Below, in pieces: positions 34,447 to 43,130 of a stretch of DNA of 64,000 bases (position 1 is its first letter; every line of letters starts with the position of its first letter). Both the position numbers and the translations under genes were made by a program. A model generated the notes under the pieces. It worked only from the letters and a program-made list of their open reading frames with translations. It was not told the DNA's origin and ran no database searches. Source of the stretch: SZUA-442 sp963792405. GTDB lineage: Bacteria; Actinomycetota; Acidimicrobiia; Spongiisociales; UBA5794. The stretch covers positions 1,116,001 to 1,180,000 of the forward strand of contig CAWBVU010000006.1 in assembly GCA_963792405.1 (NCBI GenBank), given 5' to 3'.

Positions 34447-35713
34447 TCAGCCCGGCCCGTTCCCTTCCTCGCTCCTGTCGACTCGTCCCACCGCGATCCT
34501 GATCGTCACGGCGATCCCCACGAGCGCCATCGCACCCGCCGCGATCAGGAAGAGGGGCAGGGGAACATCGGCCAGCCAATCGAAGAGCGATCCGAACACG
34601 TCCCAGGGCGCTCGCACGAGGGCCAACAGCCCGACCGACGAGGCGATGGCGATGGCGCTGCCGCGGTGATAGCCACGGAACGGTGAGGGCAGGGAGCGAC
34701 GCGAGAACCATGCCGATGCGGCGGCGACGGCGCCGAGGACCACGACGTCGACCGTGTGCAGGTCGCTCGGCGTGGAGGCCATCGTCGTGACGATGGCCGT
34801 GACCGCAGCGCCCGCGAGGAACACCACCGCAGGGGGGATCCATCGCAGGTGGGCAGTCCGCGTGGCGATCGGATATGCGAGGCACACGGCGACCAAGGTG
34901 CCGAGCTGTGCACTGGCGAGCCGATCGGGACCGTCGTACAGGACCTCGGCGAGGACGATTCCGGACGCTGCGCACGTCGTCACCCAGGCGCCGACGGCGA
35001 TCGCATACGTGAATGGGGAGGGATTCCTCGCGAACGAGAGCACCGCCGCCACGGTGACGACCGCGGCCGTCAGGGAGATCCGCCCCGAATCGGTGACGTC
35101 GCCCGTGTCCAGGGTGGCCACCCAGGGCACGGCGCCTGTCACACCGACGGCGGCGGCCCTCGTGACGGCGGCCAGGCGCTGCGCCTCGCGATAGGGCACC
35201 GATGTGGCTCGGAGCGTGCTCAGCCAAAGCGCCGCCGCGACGACCACCATCCCGATGAGCACGGCCACGCCGGGCAGGTCACCGACGAGGTCACCGAGGA
35301 GGAACCAGAGCCCTGCACCCACGGCGAGCGCCGCTCCATAACTGAGCACCTCTGCGTAGCGAACCACCCATGCGATCCATCCGCCCCCGATGCGCGTGGC
35401 GTACGTCCTGGCGAGGGACGGGTAGTCGGCGAAGCGCGAGCGCGACGCCCTGCGGAAGCCCCCGCCCGGGTTGCGGAGATAGAGGTAGAAGAACTGGAAG
35501 TCCGGCCGCGGGGTCGACTGCGCCAGGGGTGCAGCGATCCGCCAGAGGTCACCGTCGGCGTCCGGCACGGTCAACTCCGCGGCCTCCGACCGCAGCTCGG
35601 ACAGCGTCACCGGAGCGGTCGGCCGCGATGGCTTCGGCGATGCGCCCCTGGAGTGCGATGTATGCCGTATCGAGGTCGTCGATGCGGCGATTCGGGCGGT
35701 CGTCGACCTCCAT
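34447..35713 (-). CDS. unknown multi-span membrane protein, apparent +1 frameshift near the N-terminus
   Basis: The main frame (from GTG 35610) gives VTLSELRSEAAELTVPDADG, a soluble head with FFYLYLRNPGGGF, then about nine to ten membrane helices and a charged tail. A better start, ATG 35713 with a GGGAGG ribosome-binding site, reads MEVDDRPNRRIDDLDTAY in another frame and looks coding up to about AIAADRS. Removing one base near 35607-35613 joins the two into about 421 residues. I recognise no family. It lies upstream of the recO operon. Either a sequence error or a real truncation would explain the split. Confidence 0.6.
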
Positions 35714-35814
35714 GTCCCTCCCGGTTCGTGAACCATTCAAGCCGACGGAAGGAGGATGCAGGTGACACTCACCGCGACGTCGCGCCTGCCGCCCCGGGAC
35801 GCTAGGTTGGCGAC

Positions 35815-36096
35815 ATGGCGGACCGACTGGCACCCGACGAGATCAGCGGCTTTCTCGAGTCGCACCAGGAGTGGTCGAGTGATGGAGAGGCCCTCCGGCG
35901 CACCTTCACCTTCGGCGACTTCAACGAGTCCATGGGCTTCGTCGTACGCGTGGCGATGGCGTCCGAGGTCGCGGACCACCACCCCGACATCGATGTCCGG
36001 TGGAACAAGGTGACCATCACCCTGTCCACGCACTCGGAAGGTGGGCTCACCGCCAAGGACGTCGACCTCGCCGTCCACTTCGACGCGATGGTCTAG
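35815..36096 (+). CDS. phhB: 4a-hydroxytetrahydrobiopterin dehydratase (PCD/DCoH family)
   Basis: 93 residues, complete. The family motif EVADHHPDIDVRWNKVTITL contains the paired histidines of the active site, and the third, H77-type position lies in STHSEGGLTAKD. It dehydrates 4a-carbinolamine pterins formed by aromatic amino acid hydroxylases; some actinobacterial copies may instead act with molybdopterin enzymes. No hydroxylase is in the window. A TAGGTT box 6 nt before the ATG shows a leaderless arrangement. Confidence 0.92.
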   Translation: MADRLAPDEISGFLESHQEWSSDGEALRRTFTFGDFNESMGFVVRVAMASEVADHHPDIDVRWNKVTITLSTHSEGGLTAKDVDLAVHFDAMV

Positions 36097-36111
36097 ACGA
36101 CAACTCCTGCC

Positions 36112-36503
36112 CCGTCTCTCCCCGCGGGAGAGACGCGGAGCGAAGCGACGCAGAGAGGGCCGCAGTACCGAACACCGTCTCCCGCGCCGCGGCTCCCCCC
36201 TCTGCCCTTCGGGCATCTCCCCCAAAGGGGAGAAGGAAGCATGGCTTCAGGCCTCTTCCCGCAAAGAGGAGAAGGCAGGGCGTTCGCGCATCTCGCCCCG
36301 AGGAAGGATGAGCGAGCGAAAGCGAGCACCTTTGCCGTCTCTCCCCGCGGGAGAGACGCGGAGCGAAGCGACGCAGAGAGGGCCGCAGTACCGAACACCG
36401 TCTCCCGCACCGCGGCTCCCCCCTCTGCCCTTCGGGCATCTCCCCCAACGGGGGAGAAGGAAGCATGGCTGGGGCATCTCCCCCAAAGGGGGAGAAGGAC
36501 GCG
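36112..36503. repeat. nested intergenic repeats (two 135-bp direct copies plus hairpins)
   Basis: The 410-bp gap holds two direct repeats, 36112-36245 and 36335-36470, nearly identical (CCGTCTCTCCCCGCGGGAGA at the start). A third partial unit (GGGCATCTCCCCCAAAGGGG) follows at about 36471-36503. Each contains short hairpins such as CTCTCCCCGCGGGAGAG and CATCTCCCCCAAAGGGGGAG. Between the copies is a further hairpin CTCTTCCCGCAAAGAGGAG. It lies between the convergent ends of phhB and era and may end both transcripts. The open frames across it are low-complexity artefacts. Confidence 0.88.
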
Positions 36504-36506
36504 TGG

Positions 36507-37400
36507 CTAGAAGCCGAGGCGGTCGAGGGTGTCGTCCCTGCGCTGCCAGTCCTTCTCGACCCTGACGCGGAGGTCGAGGTAGATCCTCGTGCCGAAGATG
36601 CGCTCGAGTTCGACCCTCGCCTCCGAGCCCACCTCCTTGAGGAGGGATCCCCCCTTGCCGATGACCATGCCCTTCTGCGAGTCGCGCTCGACGTACACCG
36701 TGGCCCGGATGTCGAGGAGGCCATCGTCACGCATCTCCATCTCGTCGACCACGACGGCGAGCGAGTGCGGGAGCTCCTCCCTCAGCCGCCTCAGGTACTT
36801 CTCCCTGACGATCTCGGCGGCGAGCAGCTGCTCCGGCTGATCGGAGCGCGCATCGGGCGGGAAGAAGAACGGGCCGGGCTGGAGGAGCGGGACCAGTTCT
36901 CCGATCAGCCGGTCGAGGCCGTCACCGGTCTTCGCCGAGATCGGGACGTAGGCGTGGAAGTCCCACTCTCCCGCCTCGGCGAGCTGGATCAGCACGTCAT
37001 CTTTCGACGTGCCATCGACCTTGTTGACCGCGACGATGACGGGAGTGCCGGTCCGGCCAACCCTCTCCGCGATGAGCCGGTCACCCGGGCCGATCTGTTG
37101 TCGGGCGTCGAGCACGAGAACGATGGCGTCGGCCTCCTCCAGGGAGCCGTAGACGAGGGTGTTCAACCTCTCCCCCAAGGTGGTCCTCGGCTTGTGGAGT
37201 CCCGGCGTGTCGACCAGCACCATCTGCACGGCCTGGTCCTCGAGGGTGACGACGCCGCGAATCGTGTTGCGCGTCGTCTGCGGTCGAGGCGACGTGATCG
37301 CGACCTTCTCCCCCACCAGGGCGTTGACGAGCGTCGACTTCCCGACGTTCGGACGACCGACGATCGCGATGAATCCTGATCGGGTCACGGCCTCGGTCAC
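36507..37400 (-). CDS. era: GTPase Era
   Basis: 297 residues. The G domain has G1 GRPNVGKST, G2 TTRNTIRG, G3 DTPGLHKP, G4 NKVD and G5 SAKTG. The C-terminal KH domain has the RNA-binding loop VIGKGGSLLKEVG. Era binds the 3' end of 16S rRNA and checks 30S assembly. The GTG start overlaps the corC stop by four bases. It is the last gene of the phoH operon, which ends in a repeat-rich gap. Confidence 0.97.
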   Translation of the reverse strand: MTEAVTRSGFIAIVGRPNVGKSTLVNALVGEKVAITSPRPQTTRNTIRGVVTLEDQAVQMVLVDTPGLHKPRTTLGERLNTLVYGSLEEADAIVLVLDARQQIGPGDRLIAERVGRTGTPVIVAVNKVDGTSKDDVLIQLAEAGEWDFHAYVPISAKTGDGLDRLIGELVPLLQPGPFFFPPDARSDQPEQLLAAEIVREKYLRRLREELPHSLAVVVDEMEMRDDGLLDIRATVYVERDSQKGMVIGKGGSLLKEVGSEARVELERIFGTRIYLDLRVRVEKDWQRRDDTLDRLGF

Positions 37401-38560
37401 AGCTTTGCGACCCGAACCTTCGAGACCCTCCGACCCTGGACCGAGGTCGCGGTGAGGGCAAGGCCGTCGTGCTCGAAGCGCTCACCCTCCTCCGGTACGC
37501 GACCCGCGAGATCGAGCAACAGGCCTCCGACCGTGTCCCACTCCTCAGCCGGGAGCTCGATCTCGGTGAGTTCGGCCAACTCGTCGACGTCGAGCCTGGC
37601 ATCGACGATCCAGCCGCCATCGACTTCCACGACCATCGGTTCCTCCTCGTCGTACTCGTCGACGATCTCACCGACGATCTCCTCGACGAGGTCCTCCATC
37701 GTCACGATGCCGGCCGTGCCGCCGAACTCGTCGACGACGATCGCGAGGTGCAACTGGTTCTTCTGCATCTCGCGCAGGAGCTCCGCGACCGCCTTGGTCT
37801 CCGGGACGAAATACGCCTCACGGGCGATGCCCCGCACCGATCGCGCGGGCGACTCGCTGTCGAACAGCTCCAGCAGGTCCCTGGCATAGATCACCCCGAC
37901 GATGTGGTCGATCGAATCACCCGTCACCGGTATGCGCGACCGCCCACTCGACAGCACGAGGTCCACGGCGTCATCGGTCGAGTCGTCGGCACCGATGGTG
38001 ATCATGTCGGTGCGGGGCACCATCACCTCCCTGACGATCGTGTCGGTGAACTCGAGGACCGAGCGGATGAGCTGGCGCTCGTCCTCGTCGGAGAGGTCGG
38101 CGTTGTCGTCGAGCACGAGCTCGTCGGAATCGACGATCAGGTCGCTGGCGATCGCACCCGCGCCGTAGGCGAATCGCAGGACGGTGCCCAGCCGGTAGGC
38201 GAGGCCGCCGGACCGGGTACGCCCGATCCACCGCGGGATGACATCGACCAGCACGACCAGCGCGATCGCCATCATGGTCAGGGCCAAGGCGAGGGCGACG
38301 CCGGAGAGGGAATCGGTGAGCGCCCAGGTGAGGGGGATGACGGCGAGCACGATGAGCAGCGTGACAGACGTCCCCAGGGATGCCTGCAGGGTCGTGCGGT
38401 CCTCGAGAAGGCGGGCGACGACCTCGGCTCCGGGAACCCCTTCGGCCGCCGCTCGCAGTGCGTCCGCCCTCGGCGTGCGGACGAGGCTCGCCGTCCCAGC
38501 CCGGATCACCGCGGCGAGGACGAGTATCAGCACGGCAACGACCGCCGCCACGACGATCAT
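37397..38560 (-). CDS. CorC/HlyC family membrane protein with CBS pair
   Basis: 387 residues. A shortened DUF21-like membrane part (helices at about 1-20, 62-85 and 90-112) precedes a CBS pair (REVMVPRTDMITIGAD and VVDEFGGTAGIVTMEDLVEE). A C-terminal CorC_HlyC transporter-associated domain follows (LPAEEWDTVGGLLLDLAGRVP). Relatives act in magnesium or cobalt homeostasis, and an ATP-like ligand is often bound by the CBS pair. It sits between ybeY and era, a conserved order in many bacteria. Its ends overlap both neighbours by four bases. Confidence 0.92.
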   Translation of the reverse strand: MIVVAAVVAVLILVLAAVIRAGTASLVRTPRADALRAAAEGVPGAEVVARLLEDRTTLQASLGTSVTLLIVLAVIPLTWALTDSLSGVALALALTMMAIALVVLVDVIPRWIGRTRSGGLAYRLGTVLRFAYGAGAIASDLIVDSDELVLDDNADLSDEDERQLIRSVLEFTDTIVREVMVPRTDMITIGADDSTDDAVDLVLSSGRSRIPVTGDSIDHIVGVIYARDLLELFDSESPARSVRGIAREAYFVPETKAVAELLREMQKNQLHLAIVVDEFGGTAGIVTMEDLVEEIVGEIVDEYDEEEPMVVEVDGGWIVDARLDVDELAELTEIELPAEEWDTVGGLLLDLAGRVPEEGERFEHDGLALTATSVQGRRVSKVRVAKL

Positions 38561-39021
38561 CGCCGCGACCTCCCGATCGTCCCCAGGTGTTCAGCTTCTC
38601 GTGCTTCCATCGCTTCCGCTTCCAGCTCAGTTTGGTGATCCCACCCGAGGATGTGCAACACACCGTGGCAGACCATCAGGAAGAGCTCGTCGTCGAACGA
38701 GACACCGTACTCGTCGGCGTGCTCCGCCACCACGTCGACCGAGATGACGATGTCGCCGAGGTCGAGCGGAGGTCCCTCGGGTTGGCGGGTCGGCGGGATG
38801 CCGGGTGCGGCATCCTCGATGGGGAAGGACAGGACGTCCGTGGGGCCCGACGTGCCCATGAACCGCTGATTGAGATCGGCCATGGTGTCGACGTCGACGA
38901 AGCTCACCGTCAGGTGCGCCTCGGCATCGACGCCTTCGCGGCGAAGGGTCGCCTCGGCGAAGGATGCCACCGCGCGGGGATCGACTCCTCCCGGAGCAGG
39001 TTCGGACACGTCGACGGTCAT
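38557..39021 (-). CDS. ybeY: rRNA maturation endoribonuclease YbeY
   Basis: 154 residues with the zinc-binding signature HGVLHILGWDH (three histidines) near the C-terminus and PTDVLSFPIED upstream, both diagnostic. YbeY processes the 3' end of 16S rRNA and takes part in ribosome quality control. It overlaps the HDIG phosphodiesterase and corC genes by four bases on each side, so its level is tied to theirs by coupled translation. Confidence 0.96.
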   Translation of the reverse strand: MTVDVSEPAPGGVDPRAVASFAEATLRREGVDAEAHLTVSFVDVDTMADLNQRFMGTSGPTDVLSFPIEDAAPGIPPTRQPEGPPLDLGDIVISVDVVAEHADEYGVSFDDELFLMVCHGVLHILGWDHQTELEAEAMEAREAEHLGTIGRSRR

Positions 39022-41453
39022 CTGACCTCAGCCGTCTCCGACGTCGGGAAGTCCGGGTAGTCCACCCGTGCGTGATAGTAGGCGGAGAGCCCGGAGACGA
39101 TCTCTCGCTTGATGGCGGTCAGCTCGCCGAACGTCAGGGACGACTCGTCGAACTGCCCGTCGTCGAGCTTCTCCGCCACGATGTCGTCGACGAGCTTCCG
39201 GAGGCCCTCCTCCGTGGGCTGATCCTGCTGGGCGTATGCGCGTGCGGCCGCTTCGGTCGCGTCGGAGATCATCACGATGGCCATCTCGCGCTTCTGCGGC
39301 TTCACCCCGTGATGGCGGAAGTCCTCCGGATCGACCTCCGGATCCTCGCTCAGGGCCTTGTGGTAGAAGTACCGCATCAGGCTGGTGCCATGGTGCATGC
39401 GGATACCGTTGGCGACCTCCTCGGGGATCTTGAATTGCCGTGCGAGCTCGAGGCCATCGGTCACGTGCGCCCTGATGATCTCTGCGCTCTCCTCCGGTGT
39501 GAGCTCGTCGTGCGGGTTGTAGCCGAGCTGGTTCTCCACGAAGTACTGCGGGTTCTCGGTCTTGCCGAGATCGTGGTACCAGGCGGCCGCTTGGGACAGC
39601 AGCGGGTCTGCACCGATGGAACGGGCCGCCCTCCCTGCCAGCGATCCGACGAGCATCGAGTGGTTGAAGGTGCCCGGTGCCTTCTCCTCGAGCTCCTGGA
39701 GTGCTGGGTGGTTCCGATCGAGGAGGTCCAGAAGCGAGAGGGTTGTCGTGACGCCGAATGCCGACTCCAGGAAGGCGACCAGACCCTGTGCGAGGAAGCC
39801 TGCCACGATGGCACCGAGGAACGCCCACACGATCGCCAACCACGGCGACGAACCCTCGATGCCGTACTGGAACAGGAACTCGAGGCCACCTGCCACGGGT
39901 GCGACCACGAGCGCCGTACCTACCACGCTGAGGCGGAGCTGGCTGCGCGTCGACACGGAGGACACGAACGCGACGGGCACGACGACCGCGACGGCGGCGT
40001 ACACCGTGAACGAGACATCGGTGCTCGAGATCGCTGTGAAGCCTGCCATCGGGATGGACATCAGCAGCGCCGTGCGCGGATCGAAGAGGATCGCGGCCAT
40101 GAACCCGATCGCCACCGCAGGGACGAGGTAGCCGATGGAGTGGTTGTCGGTCGACGTCACCCAGCCGGGCACCCTGGAGATGACCACCGCCAGGGCGATG
40201 ATGATCGCCAGCAGCACCACGTCGCGTGTACGGCGGAGATGGCGATCGTTGACGCGATACATGAGGAAGGCGAACAGCAGGATGGAGATGGCACCGAAGA
40301 GGGCAAGCGCCCAGCCGGGGGCGACCAGCACCACGTCGGGCTCGTACAGCCCGAGCTCAGTGATGGCCGCGACCTGCACCGACGTCAGGATCTGACCCTC
40401 GGTGGCGATCGGGTCACCGAACGAGTACGACGTCGTCTGTTCCGGAACGGCATTGCGGGCCGCCTCCCGGTCGAGCTCCCACTGGGCGGTGTCCACCCGC
40501 TCGTTGGACTGCAGCCTCTGTGCGACGAGCGTGGCGAGCGCGGTGTGCGTCGTGTCGATGTCGGCCTCGGGAAGGCCCACGATGAACATCGGAGGTCGCG
40601 TGTCCGGGAGCAGGTACTTCTGCTTCACCGCGTTGAGATCGGTGTCCCTGATGCCATTGGTGAGCTCGGTCTGCGCCCAGCCGATGGCAGTCGTCTGCAT
40701 CTCGGGGAACACGCTCTCGGCCCCGTCGGTGATTCGGTCGAGGTCGCGGTCGTGGAGCACGACGAAGTCCGTGAGCACCTCCTCGCCGAGCACCGCATGA
40801 TTCTGTGCGAGCAGCGAGACCTGCTCCTCCACCGACCGGCGCTCCCGCTCCTCCTCATCAGGGATGGTGGTCGTCGTCGATGGCGGCGTCGTCGTACTCG
40901 ATGCGCCGAAGCGGAACACGAAGATGTTGACGGAGGTCCCGACCTCCACGGTCTGGCCCGTGATCGGGTTCTGGGCGGCGACGATGCCATCCATCTCCTC
41001 GTCGGAGGTCTGGACGGCGCCACCAACCACGACGACGAGGCCGGCGTCGGCAGCGGCCGCCTCGGCATCCTCGACCAGGATCCCGATGAGGTTCGGCACC
41101 GCCGTGGTCTCTGGCGGGGGCAGGGGTTCGAAGGCATTGGCGTCGAGGTCGGCGAAGAGGGCGTTGATCGTGTTGATGACGCTCTGGGACGTCGTGTTGT
41201 CGATCACGTACGGAGCCTGGACGTTGTTCTCCGCGAGCGTCCGGGCCTCCTCGGTCTTCTGCGGATCGGGGATCTCGGACGTCGACCGGTTCGCAACGAA
41301 TGTTTCAGGAGACGGGCTGCCCACCGCAAGGCGGGGCGGGACTTCACCCTGGCCGTCGTAGCCGATCAGCAGGACGACCGATGCGAACACGATCGTGACC
41401 GCCAGGATGCCGGCATGCACGGCGACGCGGTTCTTGTCCATCCACTCGCTCAT
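39018..41453 (-). CDS. pgpH: 7TMR-HDED / HD-domain phosphodiesterase (PgpH-like) with an extracellular PASTA domain
   Basis: 811 residues. One N-terminal helix (about 12-31) is followed by a large outside domain, about seven helices and a cytosolic HD hydrolase (N597-H598 in NHSML, H627-D628 in YHDLGK). This is the plan of PgpH/YqfF enzymes that hydrolyse cyclic di-AMP. Residues 118-182 inside the outside domain form a PASTA domain (VPNLIGILVEDAEAAAADAG...GIVAAQNPITGQTVEVGTSV), followed by a Thr/Pro linker. PASTA domains in PknB kinases and penicillin-binding proteins recognise cell-wall fragments. I do not recall one in characterised PgpH. The gene overlaps phoH and ybeY by four bases each. 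Confidence 0.92.
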   Translation of the reverse strand: MSEWMDKNRVAVHAGILAVTIVFASVVLLIGYDGQGEVPPRLAVGSPSPETFVANRSTSEIPDPQKTEEARTLAENNVQAPYVIDNTTSQSVINTINALFADLDANAFEPLPPPETTAVPNLIGILVEDAEAAAADAGLVVVVGGAVQTSDEEMDGIVAAQNPITGQTVEVGTSVNIFVFRFGASSTTTPPSTTTTIPDEEERERRSVEEQVSLLAQNHAVLGEEVLTDFVVLHDRDLDRITDGAESVFPEMQTTAIGWAQTELTNGIRDTDLNAVKQKYLLPDTRPPMFIVGLPEADIDTTHTALATLVAQRLQSNERVDTAQWELDREAARNAVPEQTTSYSFGDPIATEGQILTSVQVAAITELGLYEPDVVLVAPGWALALFGAISILLFAFLMYRVNDRHLRRTRDVVLLAIIIALAVVISRVPGWVTSTDNHSIGYLVPAVAIGFMAAILFDPRTALLMSIPMAGFTAISSTDVSFTVYAAVAVVVPVAFVSSVSTRSQLRLSVVGTALVVAPVAGGLEFLFQYGIEGSSPWLAIVWAFLGAIVAGFLAQGLVAFLESAFGVTTTLSLLDLLDRNHPALQELEEKAPGTFNHSMLVGSLAGRAARSIGADPLLSQAAAWYHDLGKTENPQYFVENQLGYNPHDELTPEESAEIIRAHVTDGLELARQFKIPEEVANGIRMHHGTSLMRYFYHKALSEDPEVDPEDFRHHGVKPQKREMAIVMISDATEAAARAYAQQDQPTEEGLRKLVDDIVAEKLDDGQFDESSLTFGELTAIKREIVSGLSAYYHARVDYPDFPTSETAEVR

Positions 41454-42430
41454 GCGCGGGCCTTCTGATCAGCCTCGTACCGTGCGTAGGCGTCCACGAT
41501 CGCGGCGACGATCCGGTGCCTGACCACATCGTCGCCGGTCAGCTCGATGAAATCGATGCCGTCGACGTGACCGAGGACACTCCGCACGACGGCGAGGCCG
41601 GAGGGGCGCCCCGTCCCCAGGTCCATCTGGGTGACGTCGCCGGTGATGACCATCTTCGAGTTGAAGCCGAGGCGGGTGAGGAACATCTTCATCTGCTCCG
41701 GCGACGTGTTCTGGGCCTCATCGAGGACCACGAAGGCATCGTTGAGCGTCCTGCCGCGCATGTAGGCGAGGGGGGCGATCTCGATCGTCCCCTGCTCCAT
41801 CAGGCGGTTCGTCTCCTCCGGGCCGAGCATCTCGTAGAGGGCGTCGTAGAGGGGTCGCAGGTAGGGATCGACCTTCGCCGCGAGGTCGCCGGGGAGAAAG
41901 CCGAGGTGCTCCCCCGCCTCGACGGCTGGGCGCGAGAGGATGATGCGCCGGACGGCCCCGGTCACCAGCGCCTCGACCGCGCACGCCATCGCGAGGTACG
42001 TCTTGCCGGTACCCGCGGGCCCGATGCCGAACACGAGGGTGTTCTCGCGGATCGCGTCGACGTACCCCTTCTGGCCGTGCGTCTTGGCGCGCACGACCTT
42101 GCCACGGCCCACGGTGATGTGGTCCGTGAACACGCCGGATGGCTTCGGGATGTCCGCCTTGACCATGGCGATGACCCTGTCGACCCGGTCGGCGTCGAGG
42201 GATTGACCCTCCTGGACGAGCACGAGGAGCTCCTCGAGCACCGTGTGTGCGAGGGAGACCTGGCGTTCGTCACCCGCGATGTCGATCTCGTTGCCACGGG
42301 CGATCAGGCGCGCGCCGGGGAACGCGTCCTCGACGCGTTTGAGGTGCACATCCCGATTTCCCAAGAGTTCCACCATCAGGTGATTGGAGGGGACGCGCAC
42401 CCTGGAGTCGGTGTCCGGCGGGTAGGTCAA
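41450..42430 (-). CDS. phoH: PhoH family ATPase
   Basis: 326 residues. After an N-terminal KH-like part (VELLGNRDVHLKRVEDAF) comes the PhoH ATPase core with Walker A GPAGTGKTYLA and Walker B FVVLDEAQNT, and the TGDVTQMDL sensor segment. PhoH/YbeZ works with YbeY in rRNA processing in other bacteria, and ybeY is two genes downstream. The start is an unusual TTG at 42430, supported by a GAGGAG ribosome-binding site 7 nt upstream. It is the first gene of the five-gene operon ending with era. Confidence 0.94.
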   Translation of the reverse strand: MTYPPDTDSRVRVPSNHLMVELLGNRDVHLKRVEDAFPGARLIARGNEIDIAGDERQVSLAHTVLEELLVLVQEGQSLDADRVDRVIAMVKADIPKPSGVFTDHITVGRGKVVRAKTHGQKGYVDAIRENTLVFGIGPAGTGKTYLAMACAVEALVTGAVRRIILSRPAVEAGEHLGFLPGDLAAKVDPYLRPLYDALYEMLGPEETNRLMEQGTIEIAPLAYMRGRTLNDAFVVLDEAQNTSPEQMKMFLTRLGFNSKMVITGDVTQMDLGTGRPSGLAVVRSVLGHVDGIDFIELTGDDVVRHRIVAAIVDAYARYEADQKARA

Positions 42431-42491
42431 GACCTAGCTCCTCGGTAGTCCTGGCAACAGTGCTGAGGGGTGACGCAGCAAGAGTAGGGGC

Positions 42492-42497
42492 AGTATA
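42492..42497 (-). promoter_or_regulatory. putative -10 box of the phoH operon
   Basis: TATACT on the minus strand, 61 nt before the TTG start of phoH, is the best -10 match in this 143-bp gap. A weak TTTCGT could be the -35 at a 16-bp spacing. The assignment is by consensus only. Confidence 0.4.
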
Positions 42498-42573
42498 GGG
42501 AGGGACCCCTCGTACGAAAGGGAAACCGGGTCGTGCCGGACCGCTGCGGACCGGACGCGACGACGGGCGTGGC

Positions 42574-43035
42574 TCAGCCGGCCGCGGTGTCCTCGGTGAG
42601 CTCGCCGATGAGCTCGTCGTCGGTGATGTCGAGCAGCATCGCGAGCATCGCGACGTCACTTCCGCGGATCGTCAGCACCCTCCCGTTGAAATCCTGCCGC
42701 TCGACCTGGATCCGTTGGAGGAATCGATCGAGCAGGGCGGCAACGCCCTCGCTCAGCGTGTCGACCTTCGTGAGATCGATGGTCACGCCTCCCTGGAGGC
42801 GTGACGACACCTCGTAGGTGTCCTCCTCCGGCAGCAGCTGGTTCATCGGGACGCCGTAGCACGCAGCGAGCCTGCGGAGCCGCGGCACCGACAGGGAGCG
42901 CTCGCCCCGCTCGTAGGCGCCGAGCACCGCCGCCTTGAACTCCCCGTCGGTCGCCCTATGGACGTCCTGCAGCGACATTCCACGCTGCATACGGATCACA
43001 CGAAGGCGCTCCCCAACCCTCTCGTTGTAGTCCAC
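42574..43035 (-). CDS. XRE-family regulator, BldD-like
   Basis: 153 residues from a GTG at 43035 with a GAGGAGA ribosome-binding site. The helix-turn-helix (RLRVIRMQRGMSLQDVHRAT, then FKAAVLGAYERGERSLSVPR) resembles the DNA-binding domain of actinobacterial BldD. LACYGVPMNQLLPEED ends the domain. The C-terminal half is helical and unlike the c-di-GMP-binding BldD tail as far as I can tell. BldD controls development in Streptomyces; here the targets are unknown. A palindrome upstream may be its own site. Confidence 0.82.
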   Translation of the reverse strand: MDYNERVGERLRVIRMQRGMSLQDVHRATDGEFKAAVLGAYERGERSLSVPRLRRLAACYGVPMNQLLPEEDTYEVSSRLQGGVTIDLTKVDTLSEGVAALLDRFLQRIQVERQDFNGRVLTIRGSDVAMLAMLLDITDDELIGELTEDTAAG

Positions 43036-43058
43036 GTTGCCCCGTCTCCTCAACACCA

Positions 43059-43080
43059 AGAGTGAAAGCCTAAACACTCT
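43059..43080. promoter_or_regulatory. palindrome upstream of the BldD-like gene
   Basis: AGAGTG-N10-CACTCT is a perfect 6-bp inverted repeat in a locally AT-rich stretch, 24 bases before the GTG start. Its position and spacing suit an autoregulatory site. No protein can be assigned from sequence alone. Confidence 0.4.
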
Positions 43081-43130
43081 CCGTGCACATCACTGTACTC
43101 GCATCCGCAGGCCGATGCCTGCCGGTCAGG

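Noticed and set aside
36041..36565. Open frames across the phhB-era gap
   Set aside because: Low-complexity translations of hairpin repeats, with identical peptides repeated.
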